A DNA stretch of 64,000 nucleotides from Proteinivorax tanatarense (lineage in GTDB: Bacteria > Bacillota > Proteinivoracia > Proteinivoracales > Proteinivoracaceae): positions 2,232,001-2,296,000 of the forward strand of contig NZ_CP158367.1 in the NCBI RefSeq assembly GCF_040267685.1, given 5' to 3'. Shown here in pieces: positions 9,872 through 18,705 of this stretch; positions within the stretch are counted from its first letter, which is position 1, and every line of letters starts with the position of its first letter. Made by a program: the position numbers and the translations under genes. The notes under the pieces were generated by a model that had not been told where the DNA came from, searched no databases, and saw only the letters and a list, made by a program, of their open reading frames with translations.

Positions 9872-11860
9872 ATGAGTGACGAAAAATTAAATAATAGTAA
9901 CAGAACGTCACGTAGTAACAGAACTAAACCCAAAAAATCTTTAAAAAGAAAACTCACTTTATTAGTGGTCAGTTTCCTTTCATTTCTACTAATAATAACC
10001 GGTATTTTTTCTAGCATTCTTTTATTTGGGTATGAAGGCAGGAGCAATATATACTACCCCGACGGCTCAATTAAGTTCAAAGGTGATATAGATAGTGGTT
10101 TGCCTAATGGCAAAGGAGTTCTGTACTCTGAACATGGGCAAGTTATTGCCGAAGGACAATTCAAAGACGGCAAACTACATGAATACGGAACTTTATATAA
10201 AAATGGTTATACCTTATATACTGGAGATTTTAAATATGGACTCCCTCACGGCTTCGGCAGTAGTTATTATAAGGAGCAGAAGTTAAAATATGAAGGTGAA
10301 TGGGAAAAAGGCCATAAAAATGGGCAAGGAAAACTTTTTGATGCCGATAATAACCTCATATTTAATGGTGAATTTAAAGACAACAAGTTTAATGGCAACG
10401 GTAAATACTATTATAATGAGCAATTAATTTATAAAGGGCAGTGGAAAGACCATGCACGTCATGGTCAAGGAAAGGAATTCGATAAAAATGACCTAATTTA
10501 TGATGGTCAATGGTCAAACAATTATTATAGCGGCCACGGCAAGTTCTTTGCAGATGAAAAAGTAGTCTATAAAGGAGTTTGGGACTATGGACTTCCCAAT
10601 GGAGAAGGGAAACTATATAATCCCAAGTCTGAAAAGGTGTTTACTGGAACATGGGTTGATGGAAAAGTAACTTATGGACAATTTTTTTACGACGAAAAAG
10701 AAGTTGTCACTGCATTAAATAATGTAATTGTAGACAATGTTCACCGCCATATAATGATGCTTCAACTTTATGAGTATACTTTATTTGATTTATTTAACAC
10801 TACCACTAAACAGTTTGAAAGTTGTTTTTTAGAACTAAATAATCTATCCTCTGTTATAGAACCTGCAAGCGAAGATATTTTGTTTAAATCGCTGATGTAT
10901 AAATATATTGAAGTTCCTCAAGGCTCTTATAACAAACAATTATTAACTAACATCATTAAAGAAATTGAAAACATACCATTACCTATACTAGAAGACCTTG
11001 TAGCTGCCGGAGTCACTCATCGATTTATATACGGACATATTGCATATCAACCAGAGTTTGATTGGGATGACAAAACAAATGCTGGAACATTAAGAGAAGC
11101 TAATCCAGTAGGACTTGCTAGCTATAAACATAACCTGTTAATCACTAGACTTGATATAAGCAATCCTTTTATAACAACTTTACATGAAATTGGACATGCT
11201 GTGGACCACTACCTTTTATATAGAACTTCTGAAAAAGATGAGTTTAAGAATATCTTTTCTAAAGAGGCAACAACAATCTTTAACCACTCCTGGTATGATT
11301 TAACTCATTTCACTGATAACTCCGACGAGTATTTTGCCGAAGGATTTGCAAGTTATTATATTAGTGAAGATAGGGCAGCTGGCTATACGCCGACTATCAA
11401 AGAAATAGAGGAATATGCACCAAAAACTTATGATTTTTTCGAAAAACATCTAGACGGTCATCAAGCAAATATGAATAAGTTTACTCCCGAAATGGCCGCA
11501 ACTGTCGACCGAAGCACTCATGAAATTAAACATATCAAAGATAATAGTTATACATACCATGTTTATTCTTTAAACCAAGAATCTATCCAAATATCAGCTC
11601 CTAAAAGTTATCATGATGTTGCCTTTACTATTTTAAAAGAGGGCATTACTTTTAGGCCACTAAAGGCCGAAAATTCTATTTATCTGCTTATGGATAGACA
11701 GGGAAGTTTTTTTATAAACACAAATAAAGTAAATTCAAAAAATGACGTTTCAGCACTTCCTGAAGATAAAATCCCCACCATTAAAATTGAAAGGAATACA
11801 ATTTTTGAGCAACTTAAAGGTGGATATAAAAATTTTACAAAAGGTTTAAATGATTTTTAA
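9872..11860 (+). CDS. membrane-anchored MORN-repeat protein with lethal-factor-like zinc metalloprotease domain
   Basis: 662 residues. A basic N-terminal tail precedes one membrane segment (about 27-52), so the rest probably lies outside the cell. Residues 58-275 hold about ten MORN-type repeats (patterns such as YEGEWEKGHKNGQGKL). Residues 285-500 contain a zincin site, HEIGH at 438-442 continuing AVDHYL, and a second acidic motif DEYFAEGFASYY at 485-496; this pair resembles the M34/ATLF family of anthrax lethal factor and the Pro-Pro endopeptidases. The last 160 residues are unassigned. The start follows GAGGAGG. It appears monocistronic and ends at a perfect hairpin. The protease family is inferred from motifs; MORN plus ATLF is an unusual combination. 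Confidence 0.85.
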   Translation: MSDEKLNNSNRTSRSNRTKPKKSLKRKLTLLVVSFLSFLLIITGIFSSILLFGYEGRSNIYYPDGSIKFKGDIDSGLPNGKGVLYSEHGQVIAEGQFKDGKLHEYGTLYKNGYTLYTGDFKYGLPHGFGSSYYKEQKLKYEGEWEKGHKNGQGKLFDADNNLIFNGEFKDNKFNGNGKYYYNEQLIYKGQWKDHARHGQGKEFDKNDLIYDGQWSNNYYSGHGKFFADEKVVYKGVWDYGLPNGEGKLYNPKSEKVFTGTWVDGKVTYGQFFYDEKEVVTALNNVIVDNVHRHIMMLQLYEYTLFDLFNTTTKQFESCFLELNNLSSVIEPASEDILFKSLMYKYIEVPQGSYNKQLLTNIIKEIENIPLPILEDLVAAGVTHRFIYGHIAYQPEFDWDDKTNAGTLREANPVGLASYKHNLLITRLDISNPFITTLHEIGHAVDHYLLYRTSEKDEFKNIFSKEATTIFNHSWYDLTHFTDNSDEYFAEGFASYYISEDRAAGYTPTIKEIEEYAPKTYDFFEKHLDGHQANMNKFTPEMAATVDRSTHEIKHIKDNSYTYHVYSLNQESIQISAPKSYHDVAFTILKEGITFRPLKAENSIYLLMDRQGSFFINTNKVNSKNDVSALPEDKIPTIKIERNTIFEQLKGGYKNFTKGLNDF

Positions 11861-11912
11861 CAAAACTTAATTTCAAGGAATGAAGCCAGGCACCTCATTA
11901 AATACCATAGAT

Positions 11913-11962
11913 AGTTTATAACAATCAGGGGGGATTTTCATCCCCCCTGATTGTTATAAACT
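11913..11962. terminator. perfect 23-bp inverted repeat between convergent genes
   Basis: Arms 11913-11935 and 11940-11962 are exact complements with a TTTC loop and a G6/C6 core. It separates the MORN/protease gene from the convergent EAL-HDOD gene, so it can end transcription from both sides, although neither side has a good T run. Confidence 0.75.
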
Positions 11963-11978
11963 AAAAAATTTTAAAACA

Positions 11979-13193
11979 CTATATAGCAAGATATTCTAAC
12001 TCTTTAATCCATTGTAGTGCTTCTATATATTTCCCCATAAATCTTTGTGGTGGTATATTGTTAAAAATGGTGTTTCCCTCTAATTTACTCCAATTTCCCT
12101 GTTCAAAGTCTTTTACTAAATCTAACCCATGCTTTAGTTGGTTGTTATCTCCAATTAAGGCTTTTTTAACATCATCATTTAACAATAGATCTTGTAATAT
12201 ATCTTCCATTTTTCTCTTTAACAGAACATCTATACAAGAAAATAATCCTGTCATAAAAAAATCCAGATGATTATACTTATTTCCATACTCTTCGGAAATA
12301 TATTCCATTATTTTAGCCCGTACCAAGCTGATTTTTATTAGTTCTTTATTTTCTATCCCTTTAACTCTTTTAAGCATCAAAAGATAGATCCATTTTTTGA
12401 TTTCTCCAGTTCCCATTCTAACCAAAGCCTGTTTAATTGTCTTAATTTCAAACCTCGAACCATAAAACACAGAGTTAGCTAGTTTTAATAATTTATAGGA
12501 TAATCCTAAATCCGTTTCTATTATGTTGGTAATCCTCTGATAGTCTGGCTCTTTGCGCTCAAGTTCATTTAATATTCGGAGCAAATTACAATCCAGCCCA
12601 TCAATTTCAGTACCTGTCTTTATGGCAGGCTTACTAAAAAAATATCCTTGAAAATACTGATATCCCATGGACAATGCTCGCTGAAAATTCTCCCTTGTCT
12701 CAACTTTCTCAGCTAAAAACTTTACCTTTTTGCCATATCTATCAATTACTTGCTGCTGATGTTCTTTGCTACTTGCCAAAAAGTCCATCTTAATTATATC
12801 TGCTATCTCTATTAAAGGTTTGTTCTCTTCTTTTAAAACGAAGTCATCTAAGGCTATTATATATCCTTCTTTTTTCAACTTTTTACATGCCAAAAGTACC
12901 CGTTCTGTCACATCTACCCTTTCTAGCACTTCTACAATAATTTTATCTTTATCTAAAAGCAGTGGTATTTCCCGCTCTAGCATTTCTTGAGAAAAATTAA
13001 TAAACCCATAGCTTCCTTCTGTAAGTTCATTAAACTTCATAACCAAAAAAGCATTGTTTATAAGCTCAGCCGTAGCTTTGGTATCATCATCTCCTTCATA
13101 GAAATTGTTTAAACTTCTACGATACAATAGCTCATATCCAAAAATATCTAATTTTCTAGTAAAGATTGGTTGCCTCGCCAGATATACATCCAT
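11979..13193 (-). CDS. EAL-HDOD signalling protein with degenerate EAL domain
   Basis: 404 residues, YuxH-like. The N-terminal EAL domain (1-200) reads YELLYR where an active phosphodiesterase has EALLR, and ALDDFVLKEEN where DDFGTG is expected; VEVLE, AEKVET and QGYFFSKP persist. It is therefore likely to bind or scaffold rather than cleave cyclic di-GMP. HDOD domain follows at about 205-390 (ANSVFYG, QALVRMG). The ATG follows GGGGAGGA. Alone in its transcription unit, with its own promoter; output partners are unknown. Confidence 0.9.
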   Translation of the reverse strand: MDVYLARQPIFTRKLDIFGYELLYRRSLNNFYEGDDDTKATAELINNAFLVMKFNELTEGSYGFINFSQEMLEREIPLLLDKDKIIVEVLERVDVTERVLLACKKLKKEGYIIALDDFVLKEENKPLIEIADIIKMDFLASSKEHQQQVIDRYGKKVKFLAEKVETRENFQRALSMGYQYFQGYFFSKPAIKTGTEIDGLDCNLLRILNELERKEPDYQRITNIIETDLGLSYKLLKLANSVFYGSRFEIKTIKQALVRMGTGEIKKWIYLLMLKRVKGIENKELIKISLVRAKIMEYISEEYGNKYNHLDFFMTGLFSCIDVLLKRKMEDILQDLLLNDDVKKALIGDNNQLKHGLDLVKDFEQGNWSKLEGNTIFNNIPPQRFMGKYIEALQWIKELEYLAI

Positions 13194-13239
13194 TTTTTAT
13201 CCTCCCCAAAATTCTTGCCCATTTACTAATATTATCCAT

Positions 13240-13268
13240 ATTATAGCACCCTACTAATTTACCAACAA
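13240..13268 (-). promoter_or_regulatory. promoter of the EAL-HDOD gene
   Basis: Minus strand TTGTTG (13263-13268), 17-base spacer, TATAAT (13240-13245), 47 bases before the start codon. Confidence 0.7.
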
Positions 13269-13345
13269 TTTTTTTTCATAAGATAATAGTCCTATTGGTA
13301 TAGGATAATAGTAATAAGTATCCTGTTTTGAAAAGTACCGCTGTG

Positions 13346-13404
13346 CAACTACTAAAAATGGTTCCAATCATCAAAACAATGATTGGAACCATTTTTAGTA
13401 GTTG
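13346..13404. terminator. perfect 26-bp inverted repeat, terminator of the subtilase operon
   Basis: Arms 13346-13371 and 13379-13404 match exactly with a 7-base loop. The stem includes GGTTCCAATCAT followed in the opposite arm by ATTTTTAG, so it works as a terminator on either strand; it lies 45 bases after the subtilase stop. Confidence 0.75.
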
Positions 13405-13448
13405 TAAATCATATCTCAGTCTTTTAAACACTTAAACACTATCGAAAG

Positions 13449-15044
13449 TTATTTTTCTACAATAATATCTATAGTATAAGGTATTAACTCATCTGTTGAA
13501 TCAGCTACTGCTTCACCAGTTACTGTTTTTTCTATTGTGGGGTAGCCTTGGCTACTATAATCGGAAACTTGTCCATGATAATATTCTGTCCCATCACTTA
13601 ATAGTATATATACATCAGCGCTTATATGATACTCTGTAACAGTCCACCACCACCAACCACTTGTTTCAGTCCATGTTTGGGTATTTCGAACTTCATGGCC
13701 TATAACATCAACTTCAGGATCTGGGTCAGGGTCTGGGTCAGGATCTGAGTCTCCATTGGCCTGAGAAACAGCTGCATAAGTGTCTACAATACCATGTCCA
13801 TATTGATAAAATGACCCTGCTTCTTGGGCTGTACTATTTATTATGTTTATAACTTCATCTGTTGAAAGTTCAGAATCTACTGACCGTATTAAACTTGCTA
13901 CTCCTGCTACATGAGGAGCTGCCATTGATGTCCCAGTAAAAGTATTATATCCGTTATTTGGAGTAGTACTATATATGTTTCTGCCAGGGGCAACTATATC
14001 AAGACCATCTCCATAATTTGAAAAACTAGATCTACTTCCGTTAGAATCAACTGAACCCACAGCCATTACAGAATCATAATTTGCAGGATAAGAAATACTT
14101 GCTCTTCCATCGTTCCCGCTAGCAGCTATAGGTATAGTCCCAGCTTCAGCGGCCGCTTCACAGGCATTATTCATACTTGGAGAGTAGAGTCCTCCACCTA
14201 AAGACATATTTATTATGTCTGCTCCAATATCTGTGGCGTATATAACACCATTTATTATGTCATAAAGAGAGCCACTACCATCATCTCCTAACACTTTTAC
14301 TGGTACTAATGTTACATTGTAAGCTACTCCTGTAACACCGTTGTAGCTTGCCACAGTTCCTGCAACATGTGTTCCATGACCTTGTCTATCCATAAAGTCA
14401 TTTTCGTTGCTAGTTGTATAATTTATGCCTAAGCTTGTATCTACAAGGTTTTCTAAACTTTGATGATTATAATCTATACCTGTATCAAGTATGGCCACTG
14501 TCACATCTTGGGAACCAACCGTTAGATTACTCCATGTTTGAGGAGCGTTAATCATTTCATAATGCCATTGTTGATTAGGATGCATGTCATCATGTGGATT
14601 TCCAAGTGTATATAGCTTATAATTAGGTTCTATATATTCTACATCTATCCCTTGGTCAACAAGCTGTTTTTCTAAAGCTTTAGATGCTTCTGTTATTGAG
14701 TCGAAATGTTCACTATAATCAACCAAATATACAAAGCCCATTGATTTAGTTAGTTGTTCCACTTTATCATCGGCAAAATTTTGAATGCTAATATCTTTTT
14801 CATTCTTCTCTCCAAAAAGAGAATCTTTTACTCTAAAACCACTTTTTTCGATTGCCTTTACATGTTTTGAAAACTCATTTTGCGAATTCTGAGCCCTAAA
14901 ACCACTCTGCCCAGAGATGGTAACAATCATTTCTCCCTCAATTGAGGAATATAATTCTTGTTCATCTTCGTTAGCTAAAGCAGCACCAGTAAATGTAGTA
15001 ACTATCATAATCACAATTACCATAACCGATAATCTTTTCAACAT
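13449..15044 (-). CDS. secreted subtilisin-like protease (S8), in operon with pro-peptide
   Basis: 531 residues from the ATG at 15044, chosen for AAAGGGG upstream and a clean signal peptide ending ALA near residue 24. An I9-type propeptide covers about 30-145. The triad is Asp187 in AILDTGID, His223 in GHGTHVAG, Ser373 in GTSMAAPHV, and the oxyanion Asn311 lies in ASGND. An Asp-Pro linker (DPDPDPDP) leads to a C-terminal domain of about 75 residues rich in aromatics. Sixty-six bases upstream on the same strand is a 39-codon signal-peptide gene, so the two probably share a promoter. It may be an output of the divergent regulator or a processor of the peptide; neither is proven. Confidence 0.93.
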   Translation of the reverse strand: MLKRLSVMVIVIMIVTTFTGAALANEDEQELYSSIEGEMIVTISGQSGFRAQNSQNEFSKHVKAIEKSGFRVKDSLFGEKNEKDISIQNFADDKVEQLTKSMGFVYLVDYSEHFDSITEASKALEKQLVDQGIDVEYIEPNYKLYTLGNPHDDMHPNQQWHYEMINAPQTWSNLTVGSQDVTVAILDTGIDYNHQSLENLVDTSLGINYTTSNENDFMDRQGHGTHVAGTVASYNGVTGVAYNVTLVPVKVLGDDGSGSLYDIINGVIYATDIGADIINMSLGGGLYSPSMNNACEAAAEAGTIPIAASGNDGRASISYPANYDSVMAVGSVDSNGSRSSFSNYGDGLDIVAPGRNIYSTTPNNGYNTFTGTSMAAPHVAGVASLIRSVDSELSTDEVINIINSTAQEAGSFYQYGHGIVDTYAAVSQANGDSDPDPDPDPDPEVDVIGHEVRNTQTWTETSGWWWWTVTEYHISADVYILLSDGTEYYHGQVSDYSSQGYPTIEKTVTGEAVADSTDELIPYTIDIIVEK

Positions 15045-15110
15045 AACAAAAACCCCTTTTTTTTTTGCATTCACTCTCATCAAACTAAAACAAAAAATAA
15101 CAAACAATCA

Positions 15111-15230
15111 TCATTGAGATATACATTCTCTAGGAACATCTTCTTCCCCGGCTAATGCTACATTAGGAGCGAAGGCGAATGAGATAATTAACGCTAAAAC
15201 TAAACTGCTAACTATTAATCTTTTTTTCAT
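15111..15230 (-). CDS. 39-residue secreted pro-peptide, candidate signalling peptide
   Basis: The ATG at 15230 follows GAGAGGGGG. The product has a KKR start, a hydrophobic stretch and a signal-peptidase-like site after NVALA; a mature piece of about 12 residues, GEEDVPRECISQ, would be left. This plan (short, exported, C-terminal active segment) fits the Phr/PapR/NprX type of pro-peptide. It diverges from an HTH/helical-repeat regulator and precedes a secreted protease. Not recognised by sequence; the role is inferred from layout. Confidence 0.7.
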   Translation of the reverse strand: MKKRLIVSSLVLALIISFAFAPNVALAGEEDVPRECISQ

Positions 15231-15260
15231 GTTAATCCCCCTCTCTTTTGTTTGTTTATT

Positions 15261-15266
15261 ATTATA
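15261..15266 (-). promoter_or_regulatory. -10 box of the pro-peptide/subtilase promoter, without -35 box
   Basis: TATAAT on the minus strand, 30 bases before the pro-peptide start. No TTGACA-like box occurs 15-19 bases upstream; that place is taken by a palindrome. This is the typical look of an activator-dependent promoter. Confidence 0.6.
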
Positions 15267-15285
15267 CAATATTGAATAGTCAGAA

Positions 15286-15307
15286 AATCCAGAACTTATT
15301 CTGGATT
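15286..15307. promoter_or_regulatory. perfect palindromic operator AATCCAGAA-CTTA-TTCTGGATT
   Basis: A 9-bp inverted repeat with a 4-base spacer, centred about 42 bases upstream of the expected start of the pro-peptide transcript and overlapping its -35 position. That is where class II activators bind. The best candidate ligand is the divergent HTH regulator. A shorter palindrome with the same outer half (AATCCT-ATTA-AGGATT, 15418-15433) precedes the regulator's own start. Confidence 0.6.
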
Positions 15308-15447
15308 CTAAAGTTATAACGCGTTGCCATATTAAATCCAATATTATTAATCATATGCCATTTACTTTTCTCAACTTTTTAATTTACTTTTTTTTTTTTT
15401 AGTATACAATAAAAAAAAATCCTATTAAGGATTTGGGGGGATTAAGT

Positions 15448-16407
15448 ATGTTTGTTAAGTATGAGTTGGATGGTTTTGGAGAAGAGTTAAGGCGAATTAG
15501 AAAAAATATAGGTTATAATCAACTTGATGTAGAACAAATTGTCGCCATTAGCGCTGACACAATAAGGCGGATTGAAGCAGGGCAAGTCATCCCACGGTAT
15601 GAAACGCTAGAACTACTGTCTTTAGTTTATAAACAGGACCTGTTGGATGTGCTTAAAAGTTATAGGTGCGAAAAGCTGCTATACGAATACCATGATGATT
15701 TAGACTATGCGATTACTTCAGGTAACAAAGAGAAAATTAAAGAGCTACAAAACCAGATTGAAACAAACATAACATCGATTGACCATACCAATATTTTAAA
15801 CCCTAAAGAAATTGACCAATTTTTAGCTTTTATAAAAGCGCTCAAAGTCCACATCACTGGACAGCTAGTAGAAGTCCAAATAGCCAAAGTTGATTTAATA
15901 AATAATCTTAGGTTAACAATCCCTAGTTTTGATTTGAAAAAGTTTGACAGCTATAATTACTGCTATATTGAGTATAGAATTTTGCTTTTAATAAGCTTAC
16001 TTATTGTTAAAGAAGAAAAGTTTTCTTTTAGTAATAAAATTTTATATTTTATACTATATGAACTGCTAAACGATAAATTTAAAACCCAATATATTGACTC
16101 TTTAATAGCAAAAGTGTACTCCAATATTGCCTACAATTTTCATAGGTTAGATGAACACCCACAAGTTATTAAGATCTGTATTAAAGGTATTAACTATTGC
16201 TTAAAAAACGATGTTTTTAGACCTCTTTACCTTCTTTATTATCGGCAAGGAATAGCTCAATATCATTTAGGTGTAGAAAATTATGTTACTTCGGTAGAAA
16301 ATGCATTTTACCTTTTAAAATCCACAGGTAATAATGAATTACTAAAAAAGTATATCGAAGTTTCTAAAGAAAAATATGGCATTATTATTCCAAATTTTTT
16401 AAGCTAA
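15448..16407 (+). CDS. XRE-HTH regulator with helical-repeat domain (RRNPP-like)
   Basis: 319 residues from ATG 15448, which follows GGGGGG; an in-frame TTG at 15433 lies inside the ribosome-site region and is less likely. Residues 5-60 form a helix-turn-helix (RRIRKNIGYNQLDVEQ, then TIRRIEAGQ). The remaining 250 residues are all helical, with TPR-like spacing such as IAYNFHRLDEHPQVIKICIK and YRQGIAQYHLG, as in PlcR, NprR and Rgg proteins that sense short peptides. It diverges from the pro-peptide gene across 217 bases that hold the palindromic operator. The family is inferred from architecture. Confidence 0.8.
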   Translation: MFVKYELDGFGEELRRIRKNIGYNQLDVEQIVAISADTIRRIEAGQVIPRYETLELLSLVYKQDLLDVLKSYRCEKLLYEYHDDLDYAITSGNKEKIKELQNQIETNITSIDHTNILNPKEIDQFLAFIKALKVHITGQLVEVQIAKVDLINNLRLTIPSFDLKKFDSYNYCYIEYRILLLISLLIVKEEKFSFSNKILYFILYELLNDKFKTQYIDSLIAKVYSNIAYNFHRLDEHPQVIKICIKGINYCLKNDVFRPLYLLYYRQGIAQYHLGVENYVTSVENAFYLLKSTGNNELLKKYIEVSKEKYGIIIPNFLS

Positions 16408-16429
16408 ATTATAGTAGTGAACCAATTCA

Positions 16430-16905
16430 ACGCTTTGGGGGTTCACCTATTAGATTGGAGGATTATCGTCTTAGAGGGGAATTTATTCCCCTTGGAGTTG
16501 GAAGATGAAAATGGGAGTTGGGTTTTGCATTAGGGATATGAAACCCTTTTATGCTACCATGTTCGCAGGCAATGAATTACCTGCTACGGTGTGTGATTGG
16601 AGGATTACCGTCGTAGAGGGGAATTCATTCCCCGTTGGTTGGAAGATGAAAATGGGAGTTAGGTTTTCCATTAGAGATATGAAACCCCCATTTGTGCTAC
16701 CATGTTCGCAGGCAATGAATTACCTGCTACGGTGTGTGATTAGAGGATTATCGTCGTAGAGGGAGATTCATTCCCCATTGGTTGGACAGATGAAAATGGG
16801 AGTTAAGTTTTGCATTAGGGATATGAAACCCTTTTATGCTACCATGTTCGCAGGTAATGAATTACCTGCTACGGTGTGTGATTAGAAGATTGCCGCGTAG
16901 AGGGG
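16430..16905. repeat. second GTAG-hairpin repeat array, about 143-base period
   Basis: Type A hairpins on the plus strand at 16471-16491, 16613-16633, 16756-16776 and a broken one from 16897; type B on the minus strand at 16564-16587, 16707-16730 and 16849-16872. They are the same two hairpins as in the 8.4-9.7 kb array, with the same relative inversion, but the whole array is flipped and the linkers are different. The small open frames inside consist of repeat sequence. From 16906 to 17072 nothing further is recognised. Confidence 0.85.
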
Positions 16906-17072
16906 ACCCGGTCAAAATTGAAAGAAGGTGCTGTATTAACTTTATGTTAAAGACGGAGATTGATAATGATATGGATTATTGCAATAGTAACCATTACCAA
17001 TGGAACCTAGCCAATCTATCCCAAAATCAATATATAAAATTTAAAGACTGATATATATCCTATTACAGCATA

Positions 17073-17114
17073 AAAACTTCCCTCACATCACTTTTGTGAC
17101 GTGAGGGAAGTTTT
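17073..17114. terminator. bidirectional terminator hairpin
   Basis: AAAACTTCCCTCAC-type arms (17073-17091 and 17096-17114) form a long stem with one mismatch and A/T tracts on both sides. It lies after the minus-strand oxidoreductase gene. Confidence 0.75.
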
Positions 17115-17203
17115 CTTAAGCTTTTTTTAAATGTTCATGACATAGGTTCATTTTTTCAAGTAGGATTACACCTCTGAATTTTATGCTATTCTCCACCAAT
17201 TAA

Positions 17204-18544
17204 TTACTTTTCAAAATTTTTAATAGCCACGTTTGCTGCCATTATCACCGGATCCCAAACTGAGCTAAAAGGTGGAGCATATGCAAGGTCTAGCTTTGCC
17301 ATATCCCAGATATTATTGTTATTTTGGATACATGCTGCCACTGTGTCTATTCTTTTTGCCGTGCCTTTAGGGCCTATAATTTGAGCTCCCAATATTGTCC
17401 CACTACCTTTTTCTACTATCAGCTTCATTTTCCCCTTACCATGCCCAGGATAATATCCTGCTATGTTTGGTATTGATATAGTAGTTTCATAAAACTTTTT
17501 TCCTAATTTCTTTGCTTCTTTAGAACTAAGACCAGTCCTCCCTACTTCTAAGTCAAGCACCTTCATAATACCCGTTCCAATGATTCCTTGAAATTCTGAA
17601 TCTAGCCCAGCTATATTTTCCCCCGCTAACCTTCCTTGTTTATTTGCCGTTGTCCCAAGGGGAATATATACATAGTCTTCATAAAGAAGATGATAAGCAG
17701 TGGTGCAGTCACCTGCTGCATAAATATCTTTTTCACTGGTCTCCATTTTTCTATTTGTTTTAATAGCGTTTTTCACACCCAGCTGAATTTGAGCATCTTT
17801 AGCTAACCAGCTATTTGGAGCAACTCCTATAGCCATAATAACCATATCTGCTTTATGAGAGCCTTTGTCGGTTACAATCTTTTCAACTTTTCCTCTTCCT
17901 TCAAAACTCTCTACCTTTTCACTTAAACAAACTTTAATCCCTTTTTCCTTCAAACTCTTTAAAACGACCTCTGCCATATCACTATCAATATTACCCATTA
18001 ACTGAGGTGCCATTTCCACTATAGTAATTTCCATATCATGGGCAAAAAATGCATCTACCATCTCCAGTCCTATATAACCCCCACCCACAATTACAACTTT
18101 TTTAGCCTTTGGAATCTGTTTTTTTATTTGATCAGCATCTGGAATATTCTTTACTGTAAAAATATTATCTAACTCTCTTCCTTCTATAGGAGGTACAATT
18201 GGACTGGCTCCAGTAGCGATAACAAGCTTATCATAACTTGTTGTTCTTCTTTCACCAGTTGATAAGTGTTTAACAACTATTTTCTTTTCTTTAGGCTCAA
18301 TTCTTTCTACTAATGTGCTTGTGGTAACGTTAACACCATTTTTAGCCAACTGTTTTTGTGTTCGTGCTATAAGTTCGCTAGAATCATCAATTAACCCTTG
18401 AATATAATAAGGTAGCCCACATGCAGCATAAGATATATGCTGCTCCGCTGTATAAACTTCTACATCAATTTTAGGGTCTTCTCTTTTAGACTTGCTAGCT
18501 GCTGATAATCCTGCAGCCACTCCTCCAATTACAACAAGTTTCAT
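17204..18544 (-). CDS. CoA-disulfide reductase/NADH oxidase-like flavoprotein
   Basis: 446-residue FAD- and NAD(P)H-dependent pyridine nucleotide-disulfide oxidoreductase. FAD site IGGVAAGLSAA at 7-17; single redox Cys42 in YAACGLPYY; NAD site VIVGGGYIGLEM near 149; second FAD motif IYAAGDC near 272; C-terminal YAPPFSSVWDPV as in CoA-disulfide reductases. The single cysteine and the C-terminal motif favour CoA- or persulfide-type substrates over water-forming NADH oxidase. Likely role: thiol homeostasis or oxygen/sulfane protection in an anaerobe. It appears to be a single-gene unit. Confidence 0.88.
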   Translation of the reverse strand: MKLVVIGGVAAGLSAASKSKREDPKIDVEVYTAEQHISYAACGLPYYIQGLIDDSSELIARTQKQLAKNGVNVTTSTLVERIEPKEKKIVVKHLSTGERRTTSYDKLVIATGASPIVPPIEGRELDNIFTVKNIPDADQIKKQIPKAKKVVIVGGGYIGLEMVDAFFAHDMEITIVEMAPQLMGNIDSDMAEVVLKSLKEKGIKVCLSEKVESFEGRGKVEKIVTDKGSHKADMVIMAIGVAPNSWLAKDAQIQLGVKNAIKTNRKMETSEKDIYAAGDCTTAYHLLYEDYVYIPLGTTANKQGRLAGENIAGLDSEFQGIIGTGIMKVLDLEVGRTGLSSKEAKKLGKKFYETTISIPNIAGYYPGHGKGKMKLIVEKGSGTILGAQIIGPKGTAKRIDTVAACIQNNNNIWDMAKLDLAYAPPFSSVWDPVIMAANVAIKNFEK

Positions 18545-18705
18545 TATGTACCCCTCCTCAAATTATTAAATTCTTTTTTAGCTCATTGCTAAAACGAAAG
18601 AAAACAACTAATTTTTTCTTTATATATAAATATTCTATATGCTTTTACCCTATCCTTCCAAAACTAAAAATTAAAAACGATTACATCTAAATTTTAATGA
18701 TAATA

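Noticed and set aside
13449..15044. Lantibiotic leader peptidase (LanP) role for the subtilase
   Set aside because: No lanthionine synthetase, precursor or exporter is near; the quorum-type layout fits better.
16505..17051. 84- and 71-codon ORFs after the HTH regulator
   Set aside because: Their sequence is the 143-base repeat unit; the product repeats itself and has no start signal.
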